Assembly: GCF_029867415.1 (NCBI RefSeq)
Contig: NW_026705324.1
Location: forward strand, 434,001 to 498,000
Source: Vicia villosa
Lineage: Eukaryota; Streptophyta; Magnoliopsida; Fabales; Fabaceae
Length of the DNA stretch: 64,000 bases
Direction: 5' to 3'
A model generated the notes under the pieces. It was not told the origin of the DNA, made no database searches, and was given only the letters and a program-made list of their open reading frames with translations. This document shows, piece after piece, positions 1 through 10,351 of the stretch. The position numbers were made by a program, and so were the translations under genes. Each line of letters begins with the position of its first letter. The first letter of the stretch is position 1.

Positions 1-2545
1 GTGCAGCTTGTTATTCATACGCTTCCAAGGTAATATATTTTAAAACAAACATTTGAAAACTTTGAACGAAAATCTGGCGCCAAGAACACACCCTAACTGA
101 AATTCAAAATTCTTCAAAACTGTGTTGTTTTGATCGATCAAAGGGTCTATCTCACTCGGTTTTTCACGAGGAACATGATGGTGTCCTTTAATTTCATTTA
201 TTTTTGCTCTAAGATGATTAATTTTCTGATGAACACGAAGAACCCTAATATGACAAATCATTGTGAAATCGTGTATGATCATGATATGATGCAATTGATT
301 GAGGGTTATTATTCAGTGATGGTGCAGAAACAAGATGGTAACTCAGTTTTTCATTTATGATGCATGTATGATAGAGTTTGAAGTTCATGAGCACTTACCT
401 TAAAAACGGCAAAAGTGAGGATCGAATTCTGCAAATGAGGAAATCCAGATGTTGTTTCTTGATTTGAACACCTTCAGTGGACCTTATGGAACATGTTTGA
501 ATGCTTGGAGTGGATTGAAAACCTCTTGATCAGTTTGTGGTACTCGATCTGCAGTAGGACTCAAGTGAGGATTAAACTTGGTGATTTTGGAGTTACAGGT
601 CAGGGATAATGATTGGAATAGTTCATATATGGTACATGGATGGTGTTTGGATGATTAACTTGGTCAGAAATGAGCTTGGGTGAGATTTGGCATGATAAGG
701 CTCAATATGTGTTCATATGGAAGTGAGGTAGTGATTTTGAGATTTGAAGTGTTTTGGGGTGTATGAATGGATCAAGCACATCCCATATGATGTTTATGAG
801 TTGTGGGAAGCATTACTTTGGTCAGAACTTCAAGGGTTTAGAGGTTGAGATTTCTACCTCTTTGAAACTTAAGAAACTTGCAATTCAAGAAAGAAAGAGA
901 AAACCTATCTTTTGTGAGGTTTTGGTGTGATTTTGGAAGTGATTTGAACCTCTATTTATAGGCCAAATGTTCTGAACTCAGACCTTTGCAAGTTGATCAA
1001 GAAGTGATGATTTGGCATTTGGAGATAAAATGGAATCTTCACATTTAATGCAAAATGGTTAAAGTGACTTAACCATGGTTATTTCTCTAAGCTTCTTATC
1101 TCTTTCCATTCTGATCTCAAACCAGAAAAATATCTTCCAATTATTGCATTGGTGTGTCATCACTTGGATTATAGGTCATGTAGTATTGAAACTTAGTGAA
1201 AATGGCTTGAAATTTCATGCATAATGACCTCTAATGACCAAATTCAAAACCATGGCTACACTCCATATTTTTTCATGCTTTTGGACATTTTGGAAAGCTC
1301 ATGTTATGTACTTCAAAACCCTAGTTGAAAGTTTCTTCAAGACCCTTAAGGAAATGGGTGAAAAAGATCCATGAACTTTGAAGAAAATGAAGTTTTAAGT
1401 GAAATTTTCAAAAGATACCAACTTTGAAGCTCCATATCTCTTAAATGGTTGATCTTTTGGAAAAAAATTATATGTGACAAAGTTGTTCATTGGATCAAAA
1501 TCTACATCTTTCATGATGGAAGTTTTTTTCAGTTTGTAGGTGAAATTTTGAGTTATTCCCTTCCAAAGTTTGGAAAAAACCATTGAAAAACACTTAGAAA
1601 ATTTTCTAAGTATAAAAGTCAAACTTTTGACTTTTTGATTCTTGATTGATTTTCTTGATTTTTCTTAATCAAATGACTTTATATATCATATATTGATGAT
1701 TTGAAACTTCAAAAGTCATGGTTGACCAAAATTCCCCAAAAGTCAATGGTGATCTTGTACAGTCGACTTTTTCAAACGAATCGCGTTTCTAGAGATTTCA
1801 AATGAATCAAGCTATCCTCCTCCAATGAGTGGTATGAATGGATCATATTGAGGTTTTGGAGGATATTGAATCATAGTTTGAGTTGTGACACCATGTCCTG
1901 ATTAAAAAGGCAGTTGTTTAGTGAATTAGGTCAAAAACCCTAATTGTCGACCTGATGAAATTGATGACTGTGGATCTTGAATTGAGATGTAATTTCCATT
2001 GGATGTTGTCATAGGGATTATTTGAAGATGATTGAAACCTTTGATTGACTTCCTGGGGATTTTTAGGGTTTCCCAAATGTGATCCCTGATTTTGGTCCCT
2101 GATAGTTCAAAAACCCTAATCTGATGATTTGAGATTTCACTGTTGATCAATCTTTGTGTAGGAGATGTTCTGAGCCAATGGATTAAGTCAAAATGATGCA
2201 CTTGGGGTCTTGAGGTCATTTCCCAAGTCATTAGGTCAAATCCTGAGCAAAAGTCAGGGGTGTGCTATCTTCAGTTAAAACCCTAATTTGGTTGATTCAA
2301 AGCCTCTGAGCTTGTTGAAATGAATCTTTGAGGACCAGATGTTGATTGTTGATGAAGATGGTTCTTTTGAGATGAAGGGAAAGCAAAACCCTAATTGATT
2401 GTTGCTTATACTGATGAGTGATTTCTTGATTAAACCCTGCTGAGTCACAAGTAGCAAACACAAGCTATGCAATTTGTTAGAGATGCAAATGATGCATATG
2501 ATATGATATGAGGTGGTATCTTAGGTCAAAAATTGGGGTATGACA
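1..2545 (-). repeat. Element B 3' LTR (partial)
   Basis: The inner boundary at 2545 is the reverse complement of the TGTCATACCCC start that opens every Ogre LTR here. The part present corresponds to 60684..63230 of the 5' LTR. A TATA box in minus orientation (TATAAATA) is at 953..960. Position 1 falls inside the tRNA-like module of the LTR. There is no credible gene: the short ORFs recur in all LTR copies and are not conserved as protein. Confidence 0.93.
953..960 (-). promoter_or_regulatory. TATA box of Ogre LTR (element B 3' LTR)
   Basis: TATAAATA on the minus strand in the context ggcc-TATAAATA-gagg. The same context occurs at 4656 and 43822 (plus) and at 61636 (minus), so it is conserved in all four Ogre LTRs. 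It is the likely Pol II core promoter, which would place transcript starts roughly 30 bases downstream. Confidence 0.6.
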
Positions 2546-2658
2546 GATGCCCCTATTTAAGTTTCTTCAACCTGAGATATGAAGATTGAAAATCTTCATT
2601 TTGATAGGGTGGAAGAGACTTAAATATCAGAAGACGCGAATTTTGGACCTAAGATACC
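2515..2658 (-). other. Element B polypurine tract and nested PPT/U3 stem-loop
   Basis: In B orientation the PPT core GGGGCATC is 2553..2546, directly before the LTR. An outer 20-base arm at 2658..2639 is complementary (19 of 20) to LTR bases 2534..2515. A middle 15-base arm at 2626..2612 pairs (14 of 15) with 2568..2554, the bases directly upstream of the PPT. A small 9-bp hairpin occupies 2599..2579. The same arrangement occurs in element A at 42134..42277. The role in plus-strand priming is inferred. Confidence 0.7.
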
Positions 2659-3084
2659 AAAATTGCGAATGATGCAAGGATATCTCTACCGAGGGGATAT
2701 CGAGAACTGACTCCACTGGAGAGATGACACGCCCATACCTGCTTATTTTCTTCCTTTTTCTTTTTTCTTTTTTTTTTTTTTTGCTTTTTTCTTCTTTTTT
2801 TTTGGGATAGATATATCCTAAACAAGTGATTTTAAAGCAGACATTGAAAAATGCAATGATGCATAAATGATGCAAATATGTATGAATGATGAATGTCATG
2901 AATGTCGCATGCATGCTAACAATCCTGACAGACAAAGAAGTATACTGGAGAGGGACCGACGTCGCAATACAACTAGATACTTGGCAAATGTTCTTCAACA
3001 CGGTGTAGATAACACGGGTGATGAATGGTGCTGCGTGCTTTAAACTTCTCTGGGGAAGATGAGCATCCCTTTTTTATTGAGATG
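2659..3084 (-). other. Element B 3' untranslated region, distal part
   Basis: This is non-coding sequence of B between the element A insertion point and the PPT. In B orientation it begins with a CCCCAGAGAAG unit of the PBS-complementary repeat family. A long purine-rich tract (reverse complement of 2751..2807) and a segment near 2689..2720 resembling a tRNA 3' end (CTCCAGTGGAGTC) follow. It is homologous to 19370..19690 of element A. No ORF is credible. Confidence 0.75.
3080..3084. repeat. Target-site duplication of element A, left copy (AGATG)
   Basis: AGATG immediately precedes the 5' LTR of A and is repeated at 47206..47210 immediately after its 3' LTR. This is the 5-bp duplication expected for a Ty3/gypsy insertion and proves that A is an insertion inside B. 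Confidence 0.95.
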
Positions 3085-4655
3085 TGTCATACCCCAATTT
3101 TTGACCTAAGATACCACCTCATATCATTGCATATGCATCATTTGCATCTCTAACAAATTGCATAGCTTGTGTTTGTTACTTGTGGCTCAGCAGGGTGTAA
3201 TCTGGAAATCACTCATCAGTACAAGTAACAATCAATTAGGGTTTTGTTTTCCCCTCATCTCAAATGAATCATCTTCATCTACAATCAACATTTGGTCCTC
3301 AGAGATTCATTTCAACAAGCTCAAAGACTTTGAATCAACCAAATTAGGGTTTTGACTGAAGACAGCATACTCTTGACTTTTGCTCAGGATTTGACCTAAT
3401 GACTTGGGACATGACCTCAAGACTCCAAGTGCATCATTTTGACCTAATCCATTGGCTCAAGACATCCCTCACCCAAAGATTGATCAGACAAATCCTCAGA
3501 TCAGGGTTTTGAACTATCAGGGACTAAAATCAGGGATCACATTTGGGAAACCCTAAAAACCCCCAGGAAGTCAATCAAATGTTTCAATCATATTCAAATA
3601 ATCCCTATGACAATATCCAATGGAAATTACATCTCAATTCAAGATCCACAGTCATAAATTTCATCAGGTCGACAATTAGGGTTTTTGACCTAATTCACTG
3701 AACAACTGACTTTTTAATCAGGACATGGTGCCACAACTCAAACCATGGCTCAATATCCTCTAATGCTTCAATGTGATCCATTCATACTATTCATTTGGTG
3801 AGGATAGCCTGTTTTATTTGAAATCTCCAGAAACGCGATTCGTCTGAAAAAGTCAACTGTACAAGATCACCATTGACTTTTGGGGAATTTTGGTCAACCA
3901 TGACTTTTGAAGTTTTGAATCATCAATATATGATATATGAAGTCATTTGATCAAGAAAAATCAAGAAAATCAATCAAGAATCAAAAAGTCAAAAGTTTGA
4001 CTTTCATACTTAGAAAATTTTTCTGTGTTTTTCATGGTTTTTTCCAAACTTTGGAAGGGAATTTCTCAAAATTTCACCTACAAACTGAAAAGAACTTCCA
4101 ACATGAAAGTTGTAGATTTTGATCCAATAAACAACTTTGACACATATAAATTTTTTCCATGAGATCAACCATTTAAGAGATATGGAGCTTCAAAGTTGGC
4201 ATCTTTGGAAAATTTCACTTGAAACTTCATTTTTCTCAAAGTTCATGGATCTTTTTCACCCACTTCCTTAAAGATCTTGAAGAAACTTTCAACTAGGGTT
4301 TTGAAGTGTTTAATATGAGCTTTCCAAAATGTCCAAGAGCATGAGAAAATTTGAAGTGTAGCTATGGTTTTGAATTTTGACATTAGTAAACTTTTCACTT
4401 GAAATTTCATGCCATTTTCACTAAGTTATGAGCCAATTTGCCAAATGATCCAAATAATGATGCATAGAGGCAATAATTGGAGATATTTTTCTGATTTGAG
4501 ATCAGAATGGAAGAGGATAAGAAGCTTGAGTTTTAACCATGGTTTGGTCACTTTTAACCATATGCATTAAATGTGAAAGATTCCTTTCTATCCCTTAAGC
4601 CAAATCATCAAACTTTGAAGCAACTTGCAAAGTTCTGAGTTCAGAACTCTTGGCC

Positions 4656-4663
4656 TATAAATA
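4656..4663 (+). promoter_or_regulatory. TATA box of Ogre LTR (element A 5' LTR)
   Basis: TATAAATA in the context ggcc-TATAAATA-gagg, conserved in all four Ogre LTRs of the window. It is the likely start signal for the genomic RNA of A. It would give a U3 of about 1.6 kb and leave most of the LTR transcribed. Confidence 0.6.
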
Positions 4664-5607
4664 GAGGTCCTTACCTCATTCAAAATCACACCAAAACCTC
4701 ACAAAAGATAGGTTTTCTCTTTCTTTCTTGAATTGCAAGTTTCTTAAGTTTCAAAGAGGTAAAATGCTCAACCTCTAAACCTTTGAAGTTCTGAGCAAAA
4801 TGATGCTTCCCACAACCCATAAACATCATTTGGAAGTTGTCTGATCCATCCATACACCCCAAAAACACCCAAAACTCAGAATCATCATCTCACCTCCAAA
4901 TATGCATAACCTAAGCCTTATCATGCCAAAATCAATTCCAGGTCATTTCTGTCCAAACTAACACTTCAAACACCATCCATATACTTCATATGAACTATCC
5001 AAACACTCATCATCAACCTGAAACATCAGAATCATCAAGCTCGATTCTCACTTGCTCCTACTGCAGATCGGGTACCACCAACTGCTCCAGAGGTTTTCAA
5101 TTCACTCCAAGCATCCAGACACCTTCCATAAGGTCCATTGAAGCTATCCAGATCAAGAAACAACTTCTGTAACACCCCTATTGCAAAATTCAATTCTCAG
5201 GTGGCCGTTTTAGAAGGTAAGCTCTCTTGAACTTCAAACTCTATCATACATGCATCATAAATGAAAAACTGGTTTACCATCATGTTTCTGCATATGTATG
5301 GATCATTAACCCTCAATCAATTGCAACTTAACTTGCACATACACGATTTCACATTGAATTTCAGTTTTAGGGTTCTTCATGTTCATGCGAAAATTGACCC
5401 CCTTAGAGTGAAAAAAAATGAATTATGAGGGCACCATCATGTTCCTCGTGAAAAACCGAGTGAGATAGACCCTTTGATTGATCAAAACAACCCAGTTTTC
5501 AGAAAATTCAAAATCAAGTTAGGGATGTGTTCTTGGCGCCATTTTTTTGTTCAGAAATTCAAATGGTTCGTTTTAAAATATAATTAAATGGAAGTGTGTT
5601 ACTTACA

Positions 5608-5697
5608 AGCTGCGCGCGCAGCTCGGTTGGCAAGTGTTTTGGTTGGTAACCTCCAGGTCGTGGGTTCAAACCCTTGTGAGACCAAACCCTCTTTTTT
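5608..5697 (+). promoter_or_regulatory. tRNA-like A-box/B-box module with T-run inside Ogre LTR
   Basis: An A-box-like GCAGCTCGGTTGG begins at 5618 and a B-box-like GGTTCAAACC at 5663, about 45 bases apart, the spacing of a real tRNA gene. A run of Ts follows at 5692..5697. The stretch TAACCTCCAGGTCGTGGG next to the B box resembles the variable and T-arm region of plant tRNA-Lys. The 5' edge is a perfect 16-bp palindrome AGCTGCGCGCGCAGCT (5608..5623). No folded acceptor stem is apparent, so it is not a functional tRNA gene. It may be an old SINE head or an internal Pol III promoter. Confidence 0.55.
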
Positions 5698-6147
5698 AAC
5701 ACTATTTTCTTTCATTTTCTTTTACAACTTCAATTAATTAATTAACACACCAAATTAATTCATTTTTCATTCATTTTTTACACACTTCTTGTTTAACACA
5801 TATATTTTATGAATATCCAAAAAAATCACAAAAATATATTTATTTAATGTATTTTTAATTGGGTTTAAAATGACATGTTTTTAAGTGTTTTTTAATACTT
5901 TAAAATATTGTTTTTTCATTTGATTTTCAAACTTAATCACTTGTAAATATCTTTTGAGCAAACCCTAATCATCTAAGTGTTAATTAAGTATAATCTTTTT
6001 GCTTATCTTGATTAAATTAACTTCTTTCAAAATTCAAATCGTTTTAAGACGAGCGATCGTGATTCTTCTCAAAAACGATAAACCATTTCTTTTTGAAAAT
6101 ATTGATTAAATCTTTTTAATTGATCATTTGATTTTCAAAGCGATGTG

Positions 6148-6590
6148 GGGCCTCTCGAATATTAGAGAGTATAAGACCCACTCCTTTTTTCCTTTTATAC
6201 AAGTTTTTCTTTATATAGAAAACTCTTTCAAAAAACAAACTTTCAAACAATTTTTCAAACAACGCGTCTGTAAATAAACAATCAACCATGTTTTGTAAAT
6301 AAAACAGCGGGCCTCCACGTAGGTATAAGTCCCAAGCCCCTTTTGTACATACCCATTCCTGTACATGAAATTAGGTATTTCATTGTACACATTTTTGTAC
6401 ATATCTTGATCGGTCTTTAACTTTGAATAACAAACCAAAAATGAAGGTTTCTTTAAATCTTCCCAAAAATATACCATGGGCCTCCATGTAGGTATAAGTC
6501 CCAAGCCCCTTTGTAAATACCTGTTTACATAGCTTTGAATAAACTCAAGTGGACCTCTCCCCGAGTATAAGTCCTGAGCCCCGTGTATAC
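6148..6590 (+). repeat. GTATAAG-containing imperfect repeats in Ogre LTR
   Basis: Four imperfect units of the form GGCCTC...GTATAAG...CCC occur near 6148, 6306, 6479 and 6551. Each has GGGC-type and GCCC-type ends that can pair into a hairpin. The same units are present at about 45310..45760 and, inverted, at 59850..60110. The function is unknown. Confidence 0.5.
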
Positions 6591-6854
6591 AAATGGATCA
6601 TGCTTACAGGTATATTTCCTTCATAAACTCCATTATACACACACACACTTTGTCATATATATAATTGTTCATACCTGTTCATGTTTGTTCATACTTGTTC
6701 ATGTTTGTTCATATGTGTGATATATGTGCTTGTTCAACTTAGTACAACACTAGGTTCCCCATAGCCTCCTATTGGGCTTCGTGCAAATAATCTCCACTAG
6801 TTTAGGTTAGGACATAGAGTATGGTTTCCCGGTGAAATCGCTCTAAGAGCTCAG

Positions 6855-7030
6855 ACCAACTATACCATGCCTCCCCTTGGGCTTTGTACAAACGAGTGAC
6901 CCTCCCATAGCCTCCTCTTGGGCTAACAATGCAAGGACCCTGGATTGTCCCTCCCATAGCCTCCTCTTGGGCTTACAATGCAAGGACCCTCGGATAGCCT
7001 CCTCTTGGGCTTCGTACAAGGACCCACGGG
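6855..7030 (+). repeat. Tandem CCTCTTGGGC repeats in Ogre LTR
   Basis: Imperfect tandem units of roughly 45 to 55 bp built on CATAGCCTCCTCTTGGGCTT followed by a CAAGGACCC segment. A related single unit lies near 6760. The array is open in one frame on both strands (about 64 residues), but that is a by-product of the repeat and not a gene. Confidence 0.6.
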
Positions 7031-7139
7031 CTTCTTATAAGCATCCCCAATATCCAAATCAAATACCCTAGGAGATTAGACATTTATCATCTCTATGATA
7101 GGAGTATCTCTTCTATATCATCACAAACAATCAATCAAT

Positions 7140-7340
7140 TTATCAAACTTTTTTGCCACAAGGCTGGCTAATCAATCAAACTTTTTTGCCACAAGGCTGG
7201 CTAATCAATCAAACCGTTTTGCCACCATACTGGCTGATTAATCAAAGTTTTTGTCACAAGGCTGACTTCATTGAAACTTTTGCCACGAGGCTGGCTGATT
7301 AATCAAAACTTTTTGTCACAAGGCTGGTTAAACAACAAAA
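7140..7340 (+). repeat. CACAAGGCTGG tandem array in Ogre LTR
   Basis: Six imperfect units of 30 to 33 bp with the core TTTTGCCACAAGGCTGGCTA then ATCAATCAAA. The 3' LTR of A (about 46310..46530) has one more unit, which accounts for much of the length difference between the two LTRs. The B 5' LTR carries the array inverted at about 59060..59270. A related motif recurs in the 3' untranslated region of A (about 41640..41960). Confidence 0.75.
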
Positions 7341-7789
7341 CATCTTTATCATTCTAAGCACCATAAGCGGCATGGCCCAGGGCTTATAATGAAAAGATTT
7401 TCAAACAAAAAAAACAAACAGATGTATGTGATGATATAGATTAGATACATCGAACATTTAGATGACATTTGTCTCTTATTCTTTGCTTCCACTAGCATAA
7501 GTGGGAACTACGATTGCTCTGACTTTCTCAACATCCCTTTGAGAATACGTAGGCACAAGGTCGATCCTTGGCGAGCAAAATAAAACAAAAAAAAAACCAT
7601 TCAAACCTTAGCACCCGTAGACCCCGAGCTACAGATGCTCTGATTCCCTCTAAGGGATATGCATGCAGAGGATCGCGATGATCTTTGCGAGCATAATCAA
7701 ACAAACACCTTAGGTCCCACCTATTTCACAAGAACCTCTCAATAATATGGAATGAAAAACAAAGCAAAGAAACCTATAGAGTACTATAG

Positions 7790-7821
7790 ATACGTTGGGT
7801 GCTAATACCTTCCCTTCGTAT
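7790..7821 (+). other. Conserved hairpin near LTR 3' end
   Basis: ATACG pairs with CGTAT and GGG with CCC, with a TT/TT internal loop, around the loop TGCTAATACCTT. The same structure is at 46986..47017, inverted in B near 58573..58608, and in diverged form with a perfect 10-bp stem in the D LTRs (23924..23956 and 33079..33111). It lies about 190 bases before the LTR end, in the transcribed R/U5 part. Confidence 0.55.
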
Positions 7822-8015
7822 AACCAACCCTCTTACCCAAGATCTCTCCCCCCACTTTTAGGTTATTGCAGCTTTTTTCCTTTTCCTACTTTGGAAATAA
7901 TAAAAAGTTTGGTCGGTACAAAAGAAAAATCATTTTTTGAGCACTCGAGCACAAAGAAGGCATCAGGTGTCTCATCCCGAAAAAAGACAAAGATTTTTCG
8001 CCCGCGACAGAAAAA

Positions 8016-8033
8016 TGGCGACTTCACTGGGGA
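8016..8033 (+). other. Primer-binding site of element A
   Basis: TGGCGACTTCACTGGGGA, six bases after the LTR end CGACA. The same 18 bases occur inverted in B (58364..58381). The D site differs at two positions. The TGGCGACT...GGGGA form is typical of Tat-lineage elements and complementary to a tRNA 3' end ending in CCA, commonly assigned to tRNA-Arg. I cannot verify the tRNA here. Confidence 0.85.
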
Positions 8034-8827
8034 CCATCTTTTTATTGTTTCCAAAAGAAGGGTTAATTCTATTTGCTTTATTTTTCATTTCATTTTTTGT
8101 TATATGTGTGGTTCTGGTTCTGTTACTTGCGTGGTTCTGTTACAAGTGATACATTATGGACAAATCCTAACCCGGATTAAGTACACATAAGAAATTAGGT
8201 GGAGGGTATAGTCATGTGAAGGCGCACGTGAGAATCCTTCCGCTCAGTGGAGGTTCCTTGTTGGTAATATATGTTTAGCATGTTTCGTAGCGAAGACATT
8301 ATTACTTTCATTGAACTGTAGAAGCTGAGTTGGCCGTAGAACCCCAACCCATCCTGGCCTTATTAGGTTGTGGTGCAGAAACTATTCAGGTGAAGACTTG
8401 GATTAGTTGTCATGCGGAGAACCACACTCAGACGAGTTTTTCTTGAGAATATTACTGGCTCATGAGCTTAATTGTGGAAAGCCGGTAATATCCGAAAGAA
8501 AAATGTAGACTCTGACGTATCAGTAGAACATGTTGTGCAGGTGATTAACTAGAACTATCCCATTTTTGGTTCTCTGACCTCATGCTCGTGACTTTGGACC
8601 TTTGAACCTATGCGTTACCATGTTTGCGTTACCATGCTTGTGTTATCATGTTTGTGTTACCATGTTTACGCTACCATGTTTGCTTTACCATGTTTGAATA
8701 TGTGGCATCCATGCATCCATGCATTCATACATTCATTAAAAAACCCATCTTTTTCCATAAAAAAAAAAACATGATTTTTCCAAAAAAAAATTTAGAATTT
8801 TCTTTGCAAACATTATAGGATTAAGTT
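8034..8827 (+). other. Element A leader (PBS to ORF1)
   Basis: This 0.8-kb leader is non-coding. It holds a hairpin AATCC-TAACCC-GGATT at 8163..8178, conserved in D with compensatory changes. At about 8607..8697 a minisatellite of about seven 13- to 15-base units (GTTACCATGTTTG type) introduces many upstream ATGs. An A-rich stretch lies just before the ORF1 start. The B leader has the same organisation. Confidence 0.7.
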
Positions 8828-10351
8828 ATGGAAAAAAGGTATACCAAAAAGTACGGTTTCAAAGCGCCTGATGTGGAAAAACTGAGAGAGTTAGCATATT
8901 CTGTACAAGATCCTTGTAGTTTTAGGAAAAGCCATGGAAAGCTTTTGCCTATTTTGAACACTCATGTTGATGAAGGACTTCTCAAAACTCTGGTTCAGTT
9001 CTATGATCCCGTCTACCGTTGTTTTACCTTTCCAGACTACCAGTTGGTACCAACCTTGGAAGAATATGCCAATCTTTTGGGTATTCCTGTGTCTGACAAA
9101 ATACCCTTCAATGGTTTGGAAGCCATTCCTAAGTCACACGTCATTGCAGCAAGTATCCACATGAAGAAGTCTGAAGTAGAGAGTAATTGGACTACCAAAG
9201 GAAACCTCCCGGGTTTAACTTCACACTTCCTAATAAAGAAAGCCTTTGATTTCATCGAAACGGGTAGCATGATAGCTTTTGAAGCTACACTAGCCTTGCT
9301 CATCTATGGGTTGGTTCTGTTTCCCAACGTCGACAACTTTGTTGATATCAATGCCATAAAGATTTTTCTGATTAGGAATCCTGTTCCGACTTTGCTTGGT
9401 GACATGTATTTCTCTGTCCATCATAGGAATCGCCAAGGCGGTGGAATCATTGTTTGTTGTGCACCTCTGTTGTTCAAATGGATTGTTTCACACTTACCTG
9501 AGTCTCCTATTTTCACAGAAAACCGAGAAGGTTTGCGTTGGCCTCGAAGACTTATGTCTCTTACTAATAATGATATCCGTTGGTATACCTTGGCTCGCTG
9601 TGGTACAGAAACCATTGATAGTTGTGGGGAGTTCGCCAACGTACCCCTCATTGGTACACAAGGAGGAATTAACTACAATCCGGTCCTAGCCCGACGACAA
9701 CTCGGGTATGCAAATTCAGCTAAACCCATTGGTCCTACAGTGGAAGGTTACTTCTACCGAGAAGGGGATAATCCTAAAAGGTTGAAAGCAAGAATGGTGA
9801 GAGCTTGGTACGACGTCCGATGGAAAGAAAAAGGCGAGGAAAGAAATTGCATTGCCATGGACACCTACACTTGCTGGGTAAAGAAAAGAGCAAAGGAGTT
9901 TCAAATGCCTTATGCTTATGAAAAACCCATGTTTCCTGCAGTATCTCAACGACCCAACATTCCCGCTATGGAGGAATACCAAGACACTTTGGCTAAGATG
10001 AGGATAGAAAAAGATGCTTGGGAAGAAAAGTTTCGTAGAACTGATGTGGAAAATAGAAAGTTGAAGAAAAGGGTGAAAGATCACGAAGAAACTCTCTATT
10101 ATCAAGATGGATGGCTCATGAGTAAAGATGAGAAGATTCGTCAGAAAGACGCTGCAATCAAGAGATACATCAAAGAAAGCAAGAAAAATCTTGAAGGCTC
10201 GACAAGCAACGCTCCGACTCCTGATGATTGGAAGAATATTGTTGACAAGCTGAGAGCTGAAAAGGCCGAATTAAAAGCTCACTATGGGAAAGAAATCATA
10301 AAGCTCAAGCTGCACAATGCATTTGGTTCTTCGTCTGATGAAGATGTTTAG
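8828..10351 (+). CDS. Ogre ORF1 protein (element A)
   Basis: 507 residues, intact. ORF1 upstream of gag is a hallmark of Ogre elements and its function is unknown. Residues about 1..375 form a globular part rich in conserved aromatic residues (YDPVYRCFTFPDY near 60, WYTLARCG near 255, WVKKRAKEFQMPY near 355). This kind of domain is also seen in other plant transposon-associated proteins related to the plant mobile domain/DUF7745 group (family assignment from memory). From about 381 to 495 the sequence is strongly charged and heptad-like (EEKFRRTDVENRKLKKRVK), predicting a coiled coil, and it ends in an acidic SSSDEDV tail. It has its own ATG, ends 322 bases before gag and is in a different frame. 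The B copy (56060..57589) is also uninterrupted, which suggests recent selection. Confidence 0.85.
   Translation: MEKRYTKKYGFKAPDVEKLRELAYSVQDPCSFRKSHGKLLPILNTHVDEGLLKTLVQFYDPVYRCFTFPDYQLVPTLEEYANLLGIPVSDKIPFNGLEAIPKSHVIAASIHMKKSEVESNWTTKGNLPGLTSHFLIKKAFDFIETGSMIAFEATLALLIYGLVLFPNVDNFVDINAIKIFLIRNPVPTLLGDMYFSVHHRNRQGGGIIVCCAPLLFKWIVSHLPESPIFTENREGLRWPRRLMSLTNNDIRWYTLARCGTETIDSCGEFANVPLIGTQGGINYNPVLARRQLGYANSAKPIGPTVEGYFYREGDNPKRLKARMVRAWYDVRWKEKGEERNCIAMDTYTCWVKKRAKEFQMPYAYEKPMFPAVSQRPNIPAMEEYQDTLAKMRIEKDAWEEKFRRTDVENRKLKKRVKDHEETLYYQDGWLMSKDEKIRQKDAAIKRYIKESKKNLEGSTSNAPTPDDWKNIVDKLRAEKAELKAHYGKEIIKLKLHNAFGSSSDEDV

Larger units (their letters stand above)
3085..8009 (+). repeat. Element A 5' LTR
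   Basis: 4925 bp, beginning TGTCATACCCC and ending CGACA. It matches 42247..47205 along its whole length, with scattered substitutions. The 3' LTR is 34 bp longer, mostly from an extra repeat unit near 46480. Contents in order: TATA box 4656..4663, 16-bp palindrome and tRNA-like module 5608..5697, repeated GTATAAG units about 6148..6590, a TGTTCAT-rich patch about 6668..6720, tandem CCTCTTGGGC units about 6855..7030, CACAAGGCTGG units about 7140..7340, and a conserved hairpin 7790..7821. Short ORFs inside it are not genes. Confidence 0.95.

Noticed and set aside
5608..5697. A genuine tRNA gene
   Set aside because: The boxes and spacing fit, but I could not find paired acceptor and anticodon stems, so it is called tRNA-like only.
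6877..7071. 64-residue ORF with GLQCKDPRIASSWAS-type repeats
   Set aside because: It is the translation of the LTR tandem array. The opposite strand is also open and no conservation beyond the DNA repeat is seen.
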